Positions 1-7,816 of a stretch of 64,000 bases of DNA are shown here, one piece after another. The position numbers were made by a program, and so were the translations under genes. Every line of letters starts with the position of its first letter. The stretch's first letter is position 1. A model generated the notes under the pieces. It made no database searches. It was not told the origin of the DNA and saw nothing but the letters and a program-made list of their open reading frames with translations. This stretch comes from Oscillospiraceae bacterium (GTDB lineage: Bacteria > Bacillota > Clostridia > Oscillospirales > Oscillospiraceae): the NCBI GenBank assembly GCA_017935145.1, contig JAGBIE010000012.1, positions 102,418-166,417 on the forward strand, read 5' to 3'.

Positions 1-1536
1 TGGCTTAGTGAGGATGAAAGCCGTAAAACTCTGCCCCTTACCATGGTGAGTCAAACCACCAGCACTCAAATTTTGTGGGAAAGTTGCTGTAATTTCGCAA
101 AAAAAGAGTGTACAAACTTAGAAATCTATGATACAATATGCGAGGCTACCGAAAAACGCCAAAAAGAAGCATACGCCATAGCGAAAAAATCCGATGCCAT
201 GGTGGTCATTGGAGATGCCAAAAGTTCCAACACGGAACGGCTCGCCATGATTTGCCGTCAAGTCTGTAACCATGTTGTTCTCATCGACAATGCAAAAGAC
301 CTTGACCTTTCTTCGTTTTCCGGTGCCAATGCCATTGGCATCACGGCAGGTGCTTCCACACCGTCGTGGATCATAAAGGAGGTCAACAAACAAATGAGTG
401 AAGAAATCAGAATTGAAACTGTTGGAGAGGAGAACTTTGCAGAACTGCTCGAACAGTCTATCAAAACTTTAAATAATGGAGACAAGGTTACCGGCATCGT
501 TACTGCCATCGGCACCACCGAAATCCAAGTGGATTTGGGCACCAAGCACGCTGGCTACATCCCCATGGATGAGTTCTCTGCCGACCCCACCGTCAAGGCT
601 GAAGAAGTCCTGAAGGTTGGCGATGAAATTGAAGTTTCCGTTGTCCGCGTCAATGACGTGGAAGGCACTGTTCAGCTTTCCAAGAAGCGTCTGGAAGCCG
701 GCAAGGTTTGGGAAGACTTGGACGCCATTGTGGAAGAAAAGACTCCCGTGGAAGCTGTGATTACCGAAGAAAACAAGGGTGGCGTGGTTGCTAACTACAA
801 GGGCATCCGCGTGTTTATCCCCGCTTCTCAGACCGGTGTGCCCAAGGGCGAAGAACTTTCTGTTCTGCTGAAAACCACCGTCAAGATGAGAATTACCGAA
901 GTCAACCGTGCTCGCCGCCGTGTGGTGGGTTCCATCAAGGCTGTTTCCGGAGAAGCTCGCAAGGCTGCTCAGGAAAAGATTTGGGGCGAAATCGAAGTTG
1001 GTAAGAAGTATCAGGGTACTGTCAAGAGCCTGACCTCTTACGGCGCTTTTGTTGATATCGGCGGTGTGGACGGCATGGTTCACGTTTCCGAACTCAGCTG
1101 GAATCACATTAAGAATCCCGCAGAAGTCCTCTCCGTGGGTGACAGCGTGGAAGTGTTCGTCATTTCCTACGACCCCGAAAAGAGAAAGATTTCTCTGGGT
1201 TACAAGACTGCTGAAAGCAATCCTTGGACCATTTTTGCCCAGAAGTACAGCGTGGGCGATGTGGCTACCGTGAAGGTTGTCAAGCTCATGACCTTTGGTG
1301 CTTTTGCAGAAATCATCCCCGGCATTGACGGTCTGATTCACATTTCTCAGATTGCTGACCGCCGTATTGGCAAGCCCGAAGAAGTTCTGGCTGAAGGTCA
1401 GGAAGTGGAAGCCAAGATCATCGATGTGGATTTGGAAAACAAGCGCGTTTCCCTCTCCATCCGTGCTCTGCTGGCTCCCGCCACTGAAGAGGCTGAAGCT
1501 GAAGTGGCTGAAGAAGCCGAAGCTGTGGAAGAATAA
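1..1536 (+). CDS. ispH: IspH (HMBPP reductase) - ribosomal protein S1 fusion, 5' end outside window
   Basis: The frame is open to the first base, so the N-terminus is missing. The visible start carries the C-terminal part of IspH: the cluster-ligand segment DTICEATEKRQKEA, then VIGDAKSSNTERL and the ITAGAST-PSWIIKEV ending. IspH is the [4Fe-4S] enzyme that makes IPP and DMAPP from HMBPP in the MEP pathway. From about base 460 the protein becomes four S1 RNA-binding domains (for example GKKYQGTVKSLTSYGAFVDI and GLIHISQIADRRIG) and ends in an acidic Glu/Ala tail. This fusion is known in Clostridia, where the S1 half resembles ribosomal protein S1. An in-frame ATG at 394 with its own strong ribosome-binding site may also make S1 separately. 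A terminator follows the stop codon. The family call is secure; which half matters more here cannot be judged. Confidence 0.95.
   Translation, partial: WLSEDESRKTLPLTMVSQTTSTQILWESCCNFAKKECTNLEIYDTICEATEKRQKEAYAIAKKSDAMVVIGDAKSSNTERLAMICRQVCNHVVLIDNAKDLDLSSFSGANAIGITAGASTPSWIIKEVNKQMSEEIRIETVGEENFAELLEQSIKTLNNGDKVTGIVTAIGTTEIQVDLGTKHAGYIPMDEFSADPTVKAEEVLKVGDEIEVSVVRVNDVEGTVQLSKKRLEAGKVWEDLDAIVEEKTPVEAVITEENKGGVVANYKGIRVFIPASQTGVPKGEELSVLLKTTVKMRITEVNRARRRVVGSIKAVSGEARKAAQEKIWGEIEVGKKYQGTVKSLTSYGAFVDIGGVDGMVHVSELSWNHIKNPAEVLSVGDSVEVFVISYDPEKRKISLGYKTAESNPWTIFAQKYSVGDVATVKVVKLMTFGAFAEIIPGIDGLIHISQIADRRIGKPEEVLAEGQEVEAKIIDVDLENKRVSLSIRALLAPATEEAEAEVAEEAEAVEE
375..396 (+). promoter_or_regulatory. 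Internal Shine-Dalgarno and ATG at the IspH/S1 junction
   Basis: AAAGGAGGT at 375-383 is a full anti-SD match, 10 nt before an in-frame ATG at 394 (MSEEIRIETVGEE). The site sits exactly between the IspH and S1 parts, so free S1 could be translated from the same mRNA. This is inferred from sequence only. Confidence 0.55.
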
Positions 1537-1556
1537 TCCACAACAACACAAAAAAT

Positions 1557-1590
1557 ACGGAGTAGCCCTCATGGGCTACTCCGTTTTTTG
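1557..1590 (+). terminator. Rho-independent terminator of ispH-S1
   Basis: The 12-bp stem ACGGAGTAGCCC / GGGCTACTCCGT with a TCAT loop is followed by TTTTTTG. It lies 20 nt after the fusion gene and before the convergent LysR gene. Confidence 0.9.
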
Positions 1591-1610
1591 TTTCTATATT
1601 ATAAATAGTA

Positions 1611-2501
1611 TCAGTGGGAGAATTCGTTTTTCTTCACATGGTCGATAAAGGTCTTTAAGCTCTTGGAAAGCCATTTGTTCTTGTGATAGATGAGCTGTTT
1701 CCAAATGTCGATTTTCACATCGCAGACATCCAAATAACACAAAGCGCCCGATGTGATTAGGTCTTTGGTGACAAAGTCCGGCAGATAGGAAATCATGTTA
1801 CTTTCCGCCAACAAGGAGGTTATGATATCCGTTCGACCGATTTCCAAAACAGGAGTGATTTCCAAGGACATTTTTGCCAGTTCACGGTCTAACACTCGGC
1901 GGTAGCCCTGTCCGTATTCCGTTAAAATGAAGGGCTCATTTACAATATCCCGCACGGAGAGGTTCTTTTTGCCTGCAAACTTGCACTGACTGCTGGCTAC
2001 AAAGTGCATGGGAAGCATTTCTTCCTTAGCGATGATGTAGTCCTTATTGTAAATACGGCGGTCAAGGGTGATGATGACATCCGCCTCGTTATGGTCCAGC
2101 ATATCCAACATGAGCAGAGAGTCGCCCGTAGTAGCGCAGATGGAGACCGAGGGACATTTTTTGTGAAAATCCATATAGTGGGTGTTCATCATGCTCTCGC
2201 AGACGGAGTCGGGAGCAACCAAGTGGATGTGACCGGAAAGTTCCTCTTCTACTGTAAGGTTTTCCTTAAATTCATCGGTGAGAACACGCACTTGGTGGGC
2301 ATAGGACACCAAGTCTCTCCCCCGCTCCGTGAGGGTGATGGTGTGATTGATGCGCTCAAAGAGCAGGCAATCCAGTTCCGTTTCCAATTGTTTAATTTGA
2401 AAGGAAACAGTGGACTGCGAATAGCCAAGTTGCTCCGCCGCTTTTGTGAAACTGCCCAGTTCTGCCACATGGATAAAGGTGATTAAATTTCGCAACTCCA
2501 T
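1611..2501 (-). CDS. LysR-family transcriptional regulator
   Basis: The protein is 296 aa, the usual LysR length. The N-terminal winged HTH is clear (MELRNLITFIHVAELGSF, then TKAAEQLGYSQSTVSFQIKQ, then LFER and LTERG), followed by a substrate-binding-like effector domain. The ATG at 2501 follows GGAGGC. The gene is divergent from the ABC importer starting at 2635, and the 130-bp space between them holds two GATA-N5-TATC dyads, one inside the importer promoter. The likely role is therefore effector-dependent control of the importer and of itself, as is usual for LysR proteins. The ligand is not evident. Confidence 0.93.
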   Translation of the reverse strand: MELRNLITFIHVAELGSFTKAAEQLGYSQSTVSFQIKQLETELDCLLFERINHTITLTERGRDLVSYAHQVRVLTDEFKENLTVEEELSGHIHLVAPDSVCESMMNTHYMDFHKKCPSVSICATTGDSLLMLDMLDHNEADVIITLDRRIYNKDYIIAKEEMLPMHFVASSQCKFAGKKNLSVRDIVNEPFILTEYGQGYRRVLDRELAKMSLEITPVLEIGRTDIITSLLAESNMISYLPDFVTKDLITSGALCYLDVCDVKIDIWKQLIYHKNKWLSKSLKTFIDHVKKNEFSH

Positions 2502-2523
2502 AGTGTGCCTCCATCATCGAATT

Positions 2524-2576
2524 TTTCGATAGTAAATATCAAAACCATTCGTTTGAATAATGATATAGTGTATCAT
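2524..2576. promoter_or_regulatory. Two GATA-N5-TATC dyads, candidate LysR operators
   Basis: Dyad 1 (2524-2544) has core GATA-GTAAA-TATC with TTT/AAA flanks. Dyad 2 (2560-2576) is ATGATA-TAGTG-TATCAT. Their centres are about 34 bp apart, roughly three helical turns. Dyad 2 fills the spacer of the importer promoter and dyad 1 lies just upstream of the LysR start. Assignment to this LysR protein is inference. Confidence 0.55.
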
Positions 2577-2581
2577 ATAAT
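2553..2581 (+). promoter_or_regulatory. Sigma-A type promoter of the ABC importer operon
   Basis: The -35 is TTGAAT (2553-2558), the spacer is 17 bp, and the -10 is TATAAT (2576-2581). It lies about 54 nt upstream of the ATG at 2635. Confidence 0.75.
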
Positions 2582-2634
2582 AAGCCCATCAAAAATGCAA
2601 GGCTCATTTGAGCCAAGTCAAGGGAGTTTTACAA

Positions 2635-3603
2635 ATGAAAAAAATCGTATCCATTCTTTTGGCACTTACCCTTTGCGTAAGCTGTATTTTCGCCATGTCC
2701 GCTTGCTCCGGTGAAAGCACCAAGGGCAAGTATAAAATCGGCATTTGCCAATTGGTAGAACACGTGGCACTGGATGCCGCTACCGAAGGTTTTAAGCAAG
2801 CTGTGATTGATGGGCTGGGCGCTGAAAATGTGGTCTTTGATGTGCAGAACGGTCAGAATGACGCCAACACCTGCGCTACCATCGTCAACCAGTTTGTTTC
2901 CAGCAATGTGGACCTGATTCTTGCCAATGCCACTCCTGCCCTGCAGGCTGCTGCCGCCGCTACTGGTGATATCCCCATTTTGGGCACTTCCGTGACCGAA
3001 TACGGCGTGGCTTTGGGTCTGAAAGACTTCAAGGGCACTGTGGGCGGCAACATCTCCGGCACTTCCGACCTGGCTCCTCTGGACAAGCAGGCTGAAATGA
3101 TTATGGAATGGTGTCCCGATGCCAAGACCGTTGGTCTTCTGTACTGCTCCAAGGAAGCCAACAGCCAGTATCAGGTTGACGTGGTGAAGGCTGCTCTGGA
3201 AGCCAAGAACATCACCGCCACCCTGTATCCCTTCACCGATTCCAACGACCTGGCTCAGATTTGCACCACTGCTGCTGACAAGTGCGATGCCATCTATGTT
3301 CCCACCGACAACACCGTTGCGGAAAACACCGGTATCATCGATAATATCTGCGAACCCAAGAAGGTTCCCGTCATCGCTGGCGAAGAAGGCATCTGCTCTG
3401 GTTGCGGTATTGCCACTTTGTCCATCAGCTACTATGACCTGGGCTACACCACCGGTAAGATGGCCGTTCAGATTCTCAAAGACGGCGCTGACATCTCCAC
3501 CATGCCCATTGCCTACGCTGACAAGCAGACTCCCAAGTACAACGAACAAAATTGCACCGCTTTGGGCATTACCCCCTTGGAAGGCTACGCTGCCATCGGG
3601 TAA
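2635..3603 (+). CDS. ABC importer substrate-binding lipoprotein (PF04392/TrpX-like)
   Basis: The ATG at 2635 is preceded by AAGGGAG. The product (322 aa) begins with a lipoprotein signal, MKKIVSILLALTLCVSC followed by a lipobox near MSACSG, so it should be anchored outside the membrane. The mature part has the two-lobed periplasmic-binding fold typical of the ABC_sub_bind family, with motifs such as GTSVTEYGVAL and LYCSKEANSQYQV. It is followed by a permease and an ATPase in the order SBP-permease-ATPase. In related Firmicutes some members import tryptophan (TrpXYZ), but no T-box leader is visible here, so I leave the substrate open. An in-frame TTG at 2608 is less likely because it would precede the signal peptide. 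Confidence 0.92.
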   Translation: MKKIVSILLALTLCVSCIFAMSACSGESTKGKYKIGICQLVEHVALDAATEGFKQAVIDGLGAENVVFDVQNGQNDANTCATIVNQFVSSNVDLILANATPALQAAAAATGDIPILGTSVTEYGVALGLKDFKGTVGGNISGTSDLAPLDKQAEMIMEWCPDAKTVGLLYCSKEANSQYQVDVVKAALEAKNITATLYPFTDSNDLAQICTTAADKCDAIYVPTDNTVAENTGIIDNICEPKKVPVIAGEEGICSGCGIATLSISYYDLGYTTGKMAVQILKDGADISTMPIAYADKQTPKYNEQNCTALGITPLEGYAAIG

Positions 3604-3621
3604 TACAAATCACACATGAGT

Positions 3622-3658
3622 TCAGCCGGGGGGAGTGCCTCTTTCTCTCTCCGGCTGA
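3622..3658 (+). terminator. Hairpin between binding-protein gene and permease gene
   Basis: TCAGCCGG (3622-3629) pairs with CCGGCTGA (3651-3658) and there is no strong T-run. It lies in the 85-nt gap after the binding-protein gene. Such hairpins often stabilise the upstream mRNA or partly terminate, so more binding protein than permease is made. The role is inferred. Confidence 0.55.
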
Positions 3659-3688
3659 TTCACTATATTTTATGACAGGTGGAACAAT

Positions 3689-4621
3689 ATGGAAATTTTT
3701 AGTCAACTTCTCAATGCCCTGCCCGGCTCCGTTTCTCAGGGTCTGATTTGGGGCATTATGGCCATTGGCGTGTACTTAACATACCGCATTTTGGATGTGG
3801 CAGACCTAACGGTAGACGGCTCGTTTGCCACCGGTGGCGCTGTAGCCGTTGTGCTGATACTAAATGGTTGCAACTTATGGGTTGCCATGCTGGCGGCATT
3901 TATTGCGGGTCTTTTGGCTGGTGCGATTACAGGTCTTTTGCACACGCTTATGGGCATTCCGCCCATTTTGGCGGGCATTTTGACCCAGTTATCCCTTTAC
4001 TCCATCAACCTGAAAATCATGGGCAGAGCCAACCTCTCGGTGAATGTGAATCAGACAGATCTGCTGATTTCTCTGCGTTGGGTGAAGGATTTTGCCGTGC
4101 ATAATCCCCTAATTACTGTGGGTATTGTGCTGGCACTGCTCATTGGCGCTCTTTATTGGTTCTTTGGCACGGAGATGGGTTGCGCCATCCGTGCAACAGG
4201 CGCAAACCTCCACATGAGCCGTGCCCAAGGTATTAACACCAACTTTAACAAGGTGTTGGGCATTATGATCTCCAACGGTCTTGTGGCATTCTCCGGCGCA
4301 TTCCTCTGCCAATATCAGGGTTTTGCCGATGTAAAGATGGGTCAAGGCGCTATCGTCATCGGTCTTGCCGCTGTGATTATCGGTGAGGCGCTGTTGGGCA
4401 AGATTTTCAAGAACTTTGCTCTGCGCTTGCTGTCCGTTGCCATCGGCTCGATTATCTATTACATTGTCATCCAGACCGTTGTGACGCTGGGTCTTGACGC
4501 AAACTTGCTGAAACTGCTCTCCGCGGTGATTGTTGCCGTGTTCTTGGCTGTTCCCTACTGGAAGAGACAGTATTCCCAGACGCACATGAAAAAATGGAAG
4601 GGGGGCAAGGCACATGCTTGA
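3689..4621 (+). CDS. ABC importer permease
   Basis: This is a 310-aa polytopic membrane protein of the BPD_transp_2 type. It opens with LIWGIMAIGVYLTYRILDV and VDGSFATGGA and has about eight to nine hydrophobic segments. The cytoplasmic loop (GTEMGCAIRATGANLHM) resembles the ATPase-coupling loop of this family. The start follows AGGTGG. It overlaps the ATPase gene by 8 nt, showing translational coupling. With the lipoprotein and ATPase it forms a complete importer; the substrate is unknown. Confidence 0.92.
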   Translation: MEIFSQLLNALPGSVSQGLIWGIMAIGVYLTYRILDVADLTVDGSFATGGAVAVVLILNGCNLWVAMLAAFIAGLLAGAITGLLHTLMGIPPILAGILTQLSLYSINLKIMGRANLSVNVNQTDLLISLRWVKDFAVHNPLITVGIVLALLIGALYWFFGTEMGCAIRATGANLHMSRAQGINTNFNKVLGIMISNGLVAFSGAFLCQYQGFADVKMGQGAIVIGLAAVIIGEALLGKIFKNFALRLLSVAIGSIIYYIVIQTVVTLGLDANLLKLLSAVIVAVFLAVPYWKRQYSQTHMKKWKGGKAHA

Positions 4622-5411
4622 TGTGATCCATGTAGAAAAGACCTTTAACCCTGGAACCATTAACGAGAAAAAGGCGCTCAATGGCATTAACCTGCATTTG
4701 GACGAGGGTGATTTCGTTACTGTCATCGGCGGTAACGGCGCAGGCAAATCCACCATGCTGAACATGATTGCAGGTGTGTATCCTGTGGATTGCGGTAGCA
4801 TTATCGTGGACGGGGTGGATGTGACTCGCCTGCCCGAATATAAGCGCGCCAAGTATTTGGGTCGAGTGTTCCAAGACCCCATGACCGGTACTGCGGCGGA
4901 CATGCAGATTGAGGAAAACCTTGCTCTTGCCGCCCGCAGAGGCAAACGTAGAACCCTGCGCAAAGGCATCACCTCTAAGGAGCGCAAGGAATATCAGGAA
5001 CTGCTGAAAATCCTAGGTTTGGGTTTGGAAAATCGTCTCACCGCTAAGGTGGGTCTGCTCTCTGGTGGTCAGCGTCAGGCGCTCACCTTGCTCATGGCGA
5101 CGCTGAAAAAGCCCAAACTGCTCCTGTTGGACGAGCATACGGCAGCCCTTGACCCCAAGACCGCCAAAAAGGTTTTGGACATTACGGAGGAAATTGTTGC
5201 CAAGGACAATCTCATGACCATTATGATTACCCACAACATGGCCGATGCCATCCGCGTGGGCAACCGCCTGATCATGATGCACGAAGGACAGATTATCGTG
5301 GATGTCAAGGGCGAAGAAAAGAAGAAACTGACCATCGAGCAACTTCTGCAAATGTTTGAAGTGGCCAGCGGCAGTCAGTTCACCAGTGACAAGGTCATGC
5401 TTTCCAAGTAA
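4614..5411 (+). CDS. ABC importer ATPase
   Basis: The 265-aa ATP-binding subunit has Walker A GGNGAGKST (near residue 40), signature LLSGGQRQALTLLMA, Walker B LLLLDEHTAALD and a switch His in MITHNMADAIR. The start overlaps the permease gene by 8 nt and GGGGGG-type SD bases precede it. It powers the importer formed with the two preceding genes. A bidirectional terminator follows. Confidence 0.94.
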   Translation: MLDVIHVEKTFNPGTINEKKALNGINLHLDEGDFVTVIGGNGAGKSTMLNMIAGVYPVDCGSIIVDGVDVTRLPEYKRAKYLGRVFQDPMTGTAADMQIEENLALAARRGKRRTLRKGITSKERKEYQELLKILGLGLENRLTAKVGLLSGGQRQALTLLMATLKKPKLLLLDEHTAALDPKTAKKVLDITEEIVAKDNLMTIMITHNMADAIRVGNRLIMMHEGQIIVDVKGEEKKKLTIEQLLQMFEVASGSQFTSDKVMLSK

Positions 5412-5418
5412 AAAGAAA

Positions 5419-5451
5419 AAGCGACAGGGAGAATTCCCTGTCGCTTTCTTT
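5419..5451. terminator. Bidirectional terminator between importer and PAP2 genes
   Basis: A GC-rich stem (GCGACAGGGA / TCCCTGTCGC) has A-rich sequence before and T-rich sequence after. It serves the plus-strand importer and the minus-strand PAP2 gene and overlaps the PAP2 stop codon. Confidence 0.85.
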
Positions 5452-6139
5452 ATTCTTGCACGGATGCTTTTTTGCGGAGTTTTTCTTTCCACCAAGAGCC
5501 GTAGGCGATGATCTCTGCCAAGAGACCCAAGGGGATGGCGGCATAGATATCCACCACAGAGTGTTGTTTGACAAAGGCAACGGAGATGCAGATAAACACC
5601 ACCGCAACCACCACAAACGCGCGCCACCAAGGGGAGGTTTCTTTTTCCCTCAGCCATGCGGAGGCAAGTCCCAAAGAATAGCCCACATGGAGGGACGGAC
5701 ACACGCCCGTGTTGGTATCTGCATTGTAGATAATCCCCATAAGGTCTGTCAAAAGATTATCCCGCGGAAATTCCGTGGGGCGCAAATCCTGACGAGTGGG
5801 GAATGCAATATAAATGGCCATGGCCACCAGTTGAGTGACAATGATATAAGTCTGCAACCGTTTAAAGCCCTTAGGGTTATAGAGGGCAAAATAAAGAAGC
5901 GAGACCACAATGAGCAGATACCAGCCCACATAGGGAATGGCGAACCATTCGCAGAACGGAATGATATCGTCCAGTTTGCTATGGACGGGATAGCAGGCCT
6001 CCACGGGGATGAGGTTCTCTGTGAGAAGATACAGAAGGAAATATACTACCCAGCCCAAAAGGTACAAAAGGTGGTTAAATCGGGGCTCTGTCAGACGGGA
6101 CAGACGGAATTCCCGATAGTCCACAACGGGTTTTCTCAT
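5450..6139 (-). CDS. PAP2-family membrane phosphatase
   Basis: The 229-aa protein has about five to six membrane spans. The active-site pattern fits the PAP2 superfamily: CPSLHVGYS matches motif 2 and VKQHSVVD matches motif 3, with the second catalytic His and Asp. Motif 1 is weak, as in inositol-phosphotransferase-like members. It probably dephosphorylates a lipid phosphate or isoprenoid diphosphate, or transfers a head group, at the membrane. Its ATG overlaps the stop of the acyltransferase gene (6136-6139), so the two are co-translated and may both work in lipid metabolism. The exact substrate is unknown. Confidence 0.85.
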   Translation of the reverse strand: MRKPVVDYREFRLSRLTEPRFNHLLYLLGWVVYFLLYLLTENLIPVEACYPVHSKLDDIIPFCEWFAIPYVGWYLLIVVSLLYFALYNPKGFKRLQTYIIVTQLVAMAIYIAFPTRQDLRPTEFPRDNLLTDLMGIIYNADTNTGVCPSLHVGYSLGLASAWLREKETSPWWRAFVVVAVVFICISVAFVKQHSVVDIYAAIPLGLLAEIIAYGSWWKEKLRKKASVQE

Positions 6140-6897
6140 TGGGAGCGTACCTCCTTCGCCGTATTCTTGGGGTAAAGTTTGCGGGGAATGTTGCGGTAAG
6201 GCACCACCGTATGCTCGGGGAGATTTTCTGCCAGTTGGGTGATGTTGTCCATGAGATACTGGCGGATACGCTCGCGCTCCGTGTCCATATCCTCCGTGGC
6301 GGAGAAGCGCACAGGTGTACCAAAGTGCATTTGGCGCAGACGGGGCGCAACATAGAATGGCACGAAAAGGACTTCCTTTCCCGTGCGCTTATAATAGAGT
6401 TTCGCCAAATCGATAAAATAGGGCTGAAAATCGTAGACAATGTGGTTATGGGGCTTGTCCTGCTCGGGGAAAATTACAACGCTCTTACCGTCTTGCAGAC
6501 AACGGATGCTCTCCTTAAAAGTGGAAAGCAGGCGGGCATCGTGATAGACACCAATGGTATCGGCATTGGTATTCACAAAGCACAGAATGGGCGCGACCAC
6601 GTAGGACATGAGTTTATAAAACCACTGGGAGCGCTTGGGCTTTTGAGACCAAAAATCCTGAAATACATAGGGGCGAGAATCCTTTTTATGCAAAAGGTCG
6701 CCTACGCACCAAGTGTAGCGTTCTACGGGGAAAAACAGTTCACTGGAAATGGGACCATTGAGCTGAGCGTGGTTGGATACATAGATAGCGGGCTCTTGGG
6801 GAATATTCTCCATGCCGATGCTCTCTACCTTGCCGTAAAACAGCCGCAGAAACCACTTGACTACGCGGTACACGGGAGATATTTTCTTCTCTTTCAC
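6136..6897 (-). CDS. 1-acyl-glycerol-3-phosphate acyltransferase-like protein (PlsC family)
   Basis: I choose a GTG start at 6897 because AAAGGAAG lies 7 nt upstream; this gives about 253 aa. PlsC-like features are VSNHAQLNGP at the place of motif I, the FPEQ motif (FPEG in most members) and a conserved C-terminal segment. Motif I reads NHxxxxGP rather than the usual NHxxxxD, so the Asp of the catalytic dyad is not in its normal place. The protein may be a divergent acyltransferase. It forms a two-gene unit with the overlapping PAP2 gene. Confidence 0.82.
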   Translation of the reverse strand: MKEKKISPVYRVVKWFLRLFYGKVESIGMENIPQEPAIYVSNHAQLNGPISSELFFPVERYTWCVGDLLHKKDSRPYVFQDFWSQKPKRSQWFYKLMSYVVAPILCFVNTNADTIGVYHDARLLSTFKESIRCLQDGKSVVIFPEQDKPHNHIVYDFQPYFIDLAKLYYKRTGKEVLFVPFYVAPRLRQMHFGTPVRFSATEDMDTERERIRQYLMDNITQLAENLPEHTVVPYRNIPRKLYPKNTAKEVRSQ

Positions 6898-7002
6898 GCA
6901 GCCACTTCCTTTCTTTGGTTCTGCATTCAGTATGGCACATTGTACCACATTTTAGCCCGCAGAATCAATGGTTTTCACAAAAAGTTCACAGGGTTTTTTC
7001 AC

Positions 7003-7037
7003 GAAAAAACAGGGGGTACGAAATTCCGTACCCCCTG
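7003..7037 (-). terminator. Terminator of the XRE/membrane-protein operon
   Basis: The 11-bp stem CAGGGGGTACG / CGTACCCCCTG is followed, reading the minus strand, by TTTTTTCG. It lies 9 nt after the stop of the gene at 7046. Confidence 0.88.
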
Positions 7038-7045
7038 CCCTATTT

Positions 7046-7450
7046 TTAGTATTTTTTGCGGACAATTAAGAAACTAATCCAGTAGAGAACTAGGATGAGA
7101 CACATGGCGCCGCTGGTGGCCATGCTCCACATTTCCTGCCCCAAAATTTGCAGTACAATGGTCGCCACAGCAGCAATCAGCACGAAGAGATATCCTGCCC
7201 AAGACCATGCTTTGGCAGAGAGAAAACGGTTGCGTTCATCCTTGTTCTCCACCTCAACCTGTTTGCGATATTCATCGTTCTTAGCAAAGCGAATCATGCG
7301 CACAAGACGCAAAATGCCTACGGCAAGAAGACCACCGCCCATGCCAGACCAAAAGGAATTGTCCATCTCCGTCATGCCAGCGGCAACGATGAGTCCAACA
7401 CCCAGTAAAAGACAAACAATGGTGGAAATGATCATGCGTTTTGTGTTCAT
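7046..7450 (-). CDS. Small four-helix membrane protein of unknown function
   Basis: The 134-aa protein has a hairpin of two hydrophobic helices at each end (IISTIVCLLLGVGLIVAAG; GGGLLAVGILRLV; AGYLFVLIAAVATIVLQIL; SGAMCLILVLYWISFLIV). A charged middle segment rich in Lys, Glu and Arg (YRKQVEVENKDERNRFLSAK) lies between them. Proteins of this shape are often encoded next to short XRE regulators in Firmicutes, as here: the ATG overlaps the regulator's stop by 4 nt. The function is not known. Expression should follow the autoregulated promoter upstream. Confidence 0.85.
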   Translation of the reverse strand: MNTKRMIISTIVCLLLGVGLIVAAGMTEMDNSFWSGMGGGLLAVGILRLVRMIRFAKNDEYRKQVEVENKDERNRFLSAKAWSWAGYLFVLIAAVATIVLQILGQEMWSMATSGAMCLILVLYWISFLIVRKKY

Positions 7451-7650
7451 TGTGCATCCTCCTCAAAAATGAAAACTTCTTCAATGGTCATGGAAAAGTG
7501 CTTGGCGATACTGTGCGCCAAAAAAATGGAGGGATTGTAGCGACCCCGCTCCAAAGAACTGATGGTTTGACGGGAAACGCCCAACTGGCGCGCCAGTTCT
7601 TCCTGCAAAATCCCCCGCTGTTTGCGGATTTCTTCGATTCTGTTTTTCAT
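7447..7650 (-). CDS. Short XRE-family HTH regulator
   Basis: The 67-aa protein is almost entirely one Cro/C1-type HTH (EIRKQRGILQEELARQLGVS, then RQTISSLERGRYNPSIFLAH). It has the size of the YozG-like repressors paired with small membrane proteins. The ATG follows AAGGAGGGCGAC. Upstream are a consensus promoter and two near-identical dyads placed over the -35 and just after the start of transcription, so it very likely represses its own operon. Confidence 0.93.
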   Translation of the reverse strand: MKNRIEEIRKQRGILQEELARQLGVSRQTISSLERGRYNPSIFLAHSIAKHFSMTIEEVFIFEEDAQ

Positions 7651-7664
7651 GTCGCCCTCCTTAA

Positions 7665-7730
7665 ATGTAAAACTCGCTTTACATCCTCATTGTAGCACGG
7701 GGTGCGTTTCATGTCAAGCGCGTTTTACAT
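7665..7730 (-). promoter_or_regulatory. Consensus promoter with two XRE operator dyads
   Basis: On the minus strand the -35 is TTGACA (plus 7712-7717), the spacer 17 bp, and the -10 TACAAT (plus 7689-7694). Two 20-bp dyads of form ATGT-N12-ACAT with AAA/TTT inner arms lie at 7665-7684 (near the transcription start and leader) and 7711-7730 (over the -35), 46 bp apart. This is a classic autorepression layout. Confidence 0.78.
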
Positions 7731-7816
7731 TTTGGATGCGGGACTTTTTTGATTGTCCGCTTTTTTGGACTATGACTGTTGTATGATGGAACTACAACAG
7801 AGAAGGAGGATGAAAT

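Noticed and set aside
469..1572. 367-codon minus-strand frame across the S1 domains
   Set aside because: It is antisense to clear S1 domains and has no ribosome-binding site; it arises from codon bias.
2635..5411. Calling the importer a tryptophan transporter (trpXYZ)
   Set aside because: Gene order and family fit, but there is no T-box leader or trp gene nearby, so the substrate was left open.
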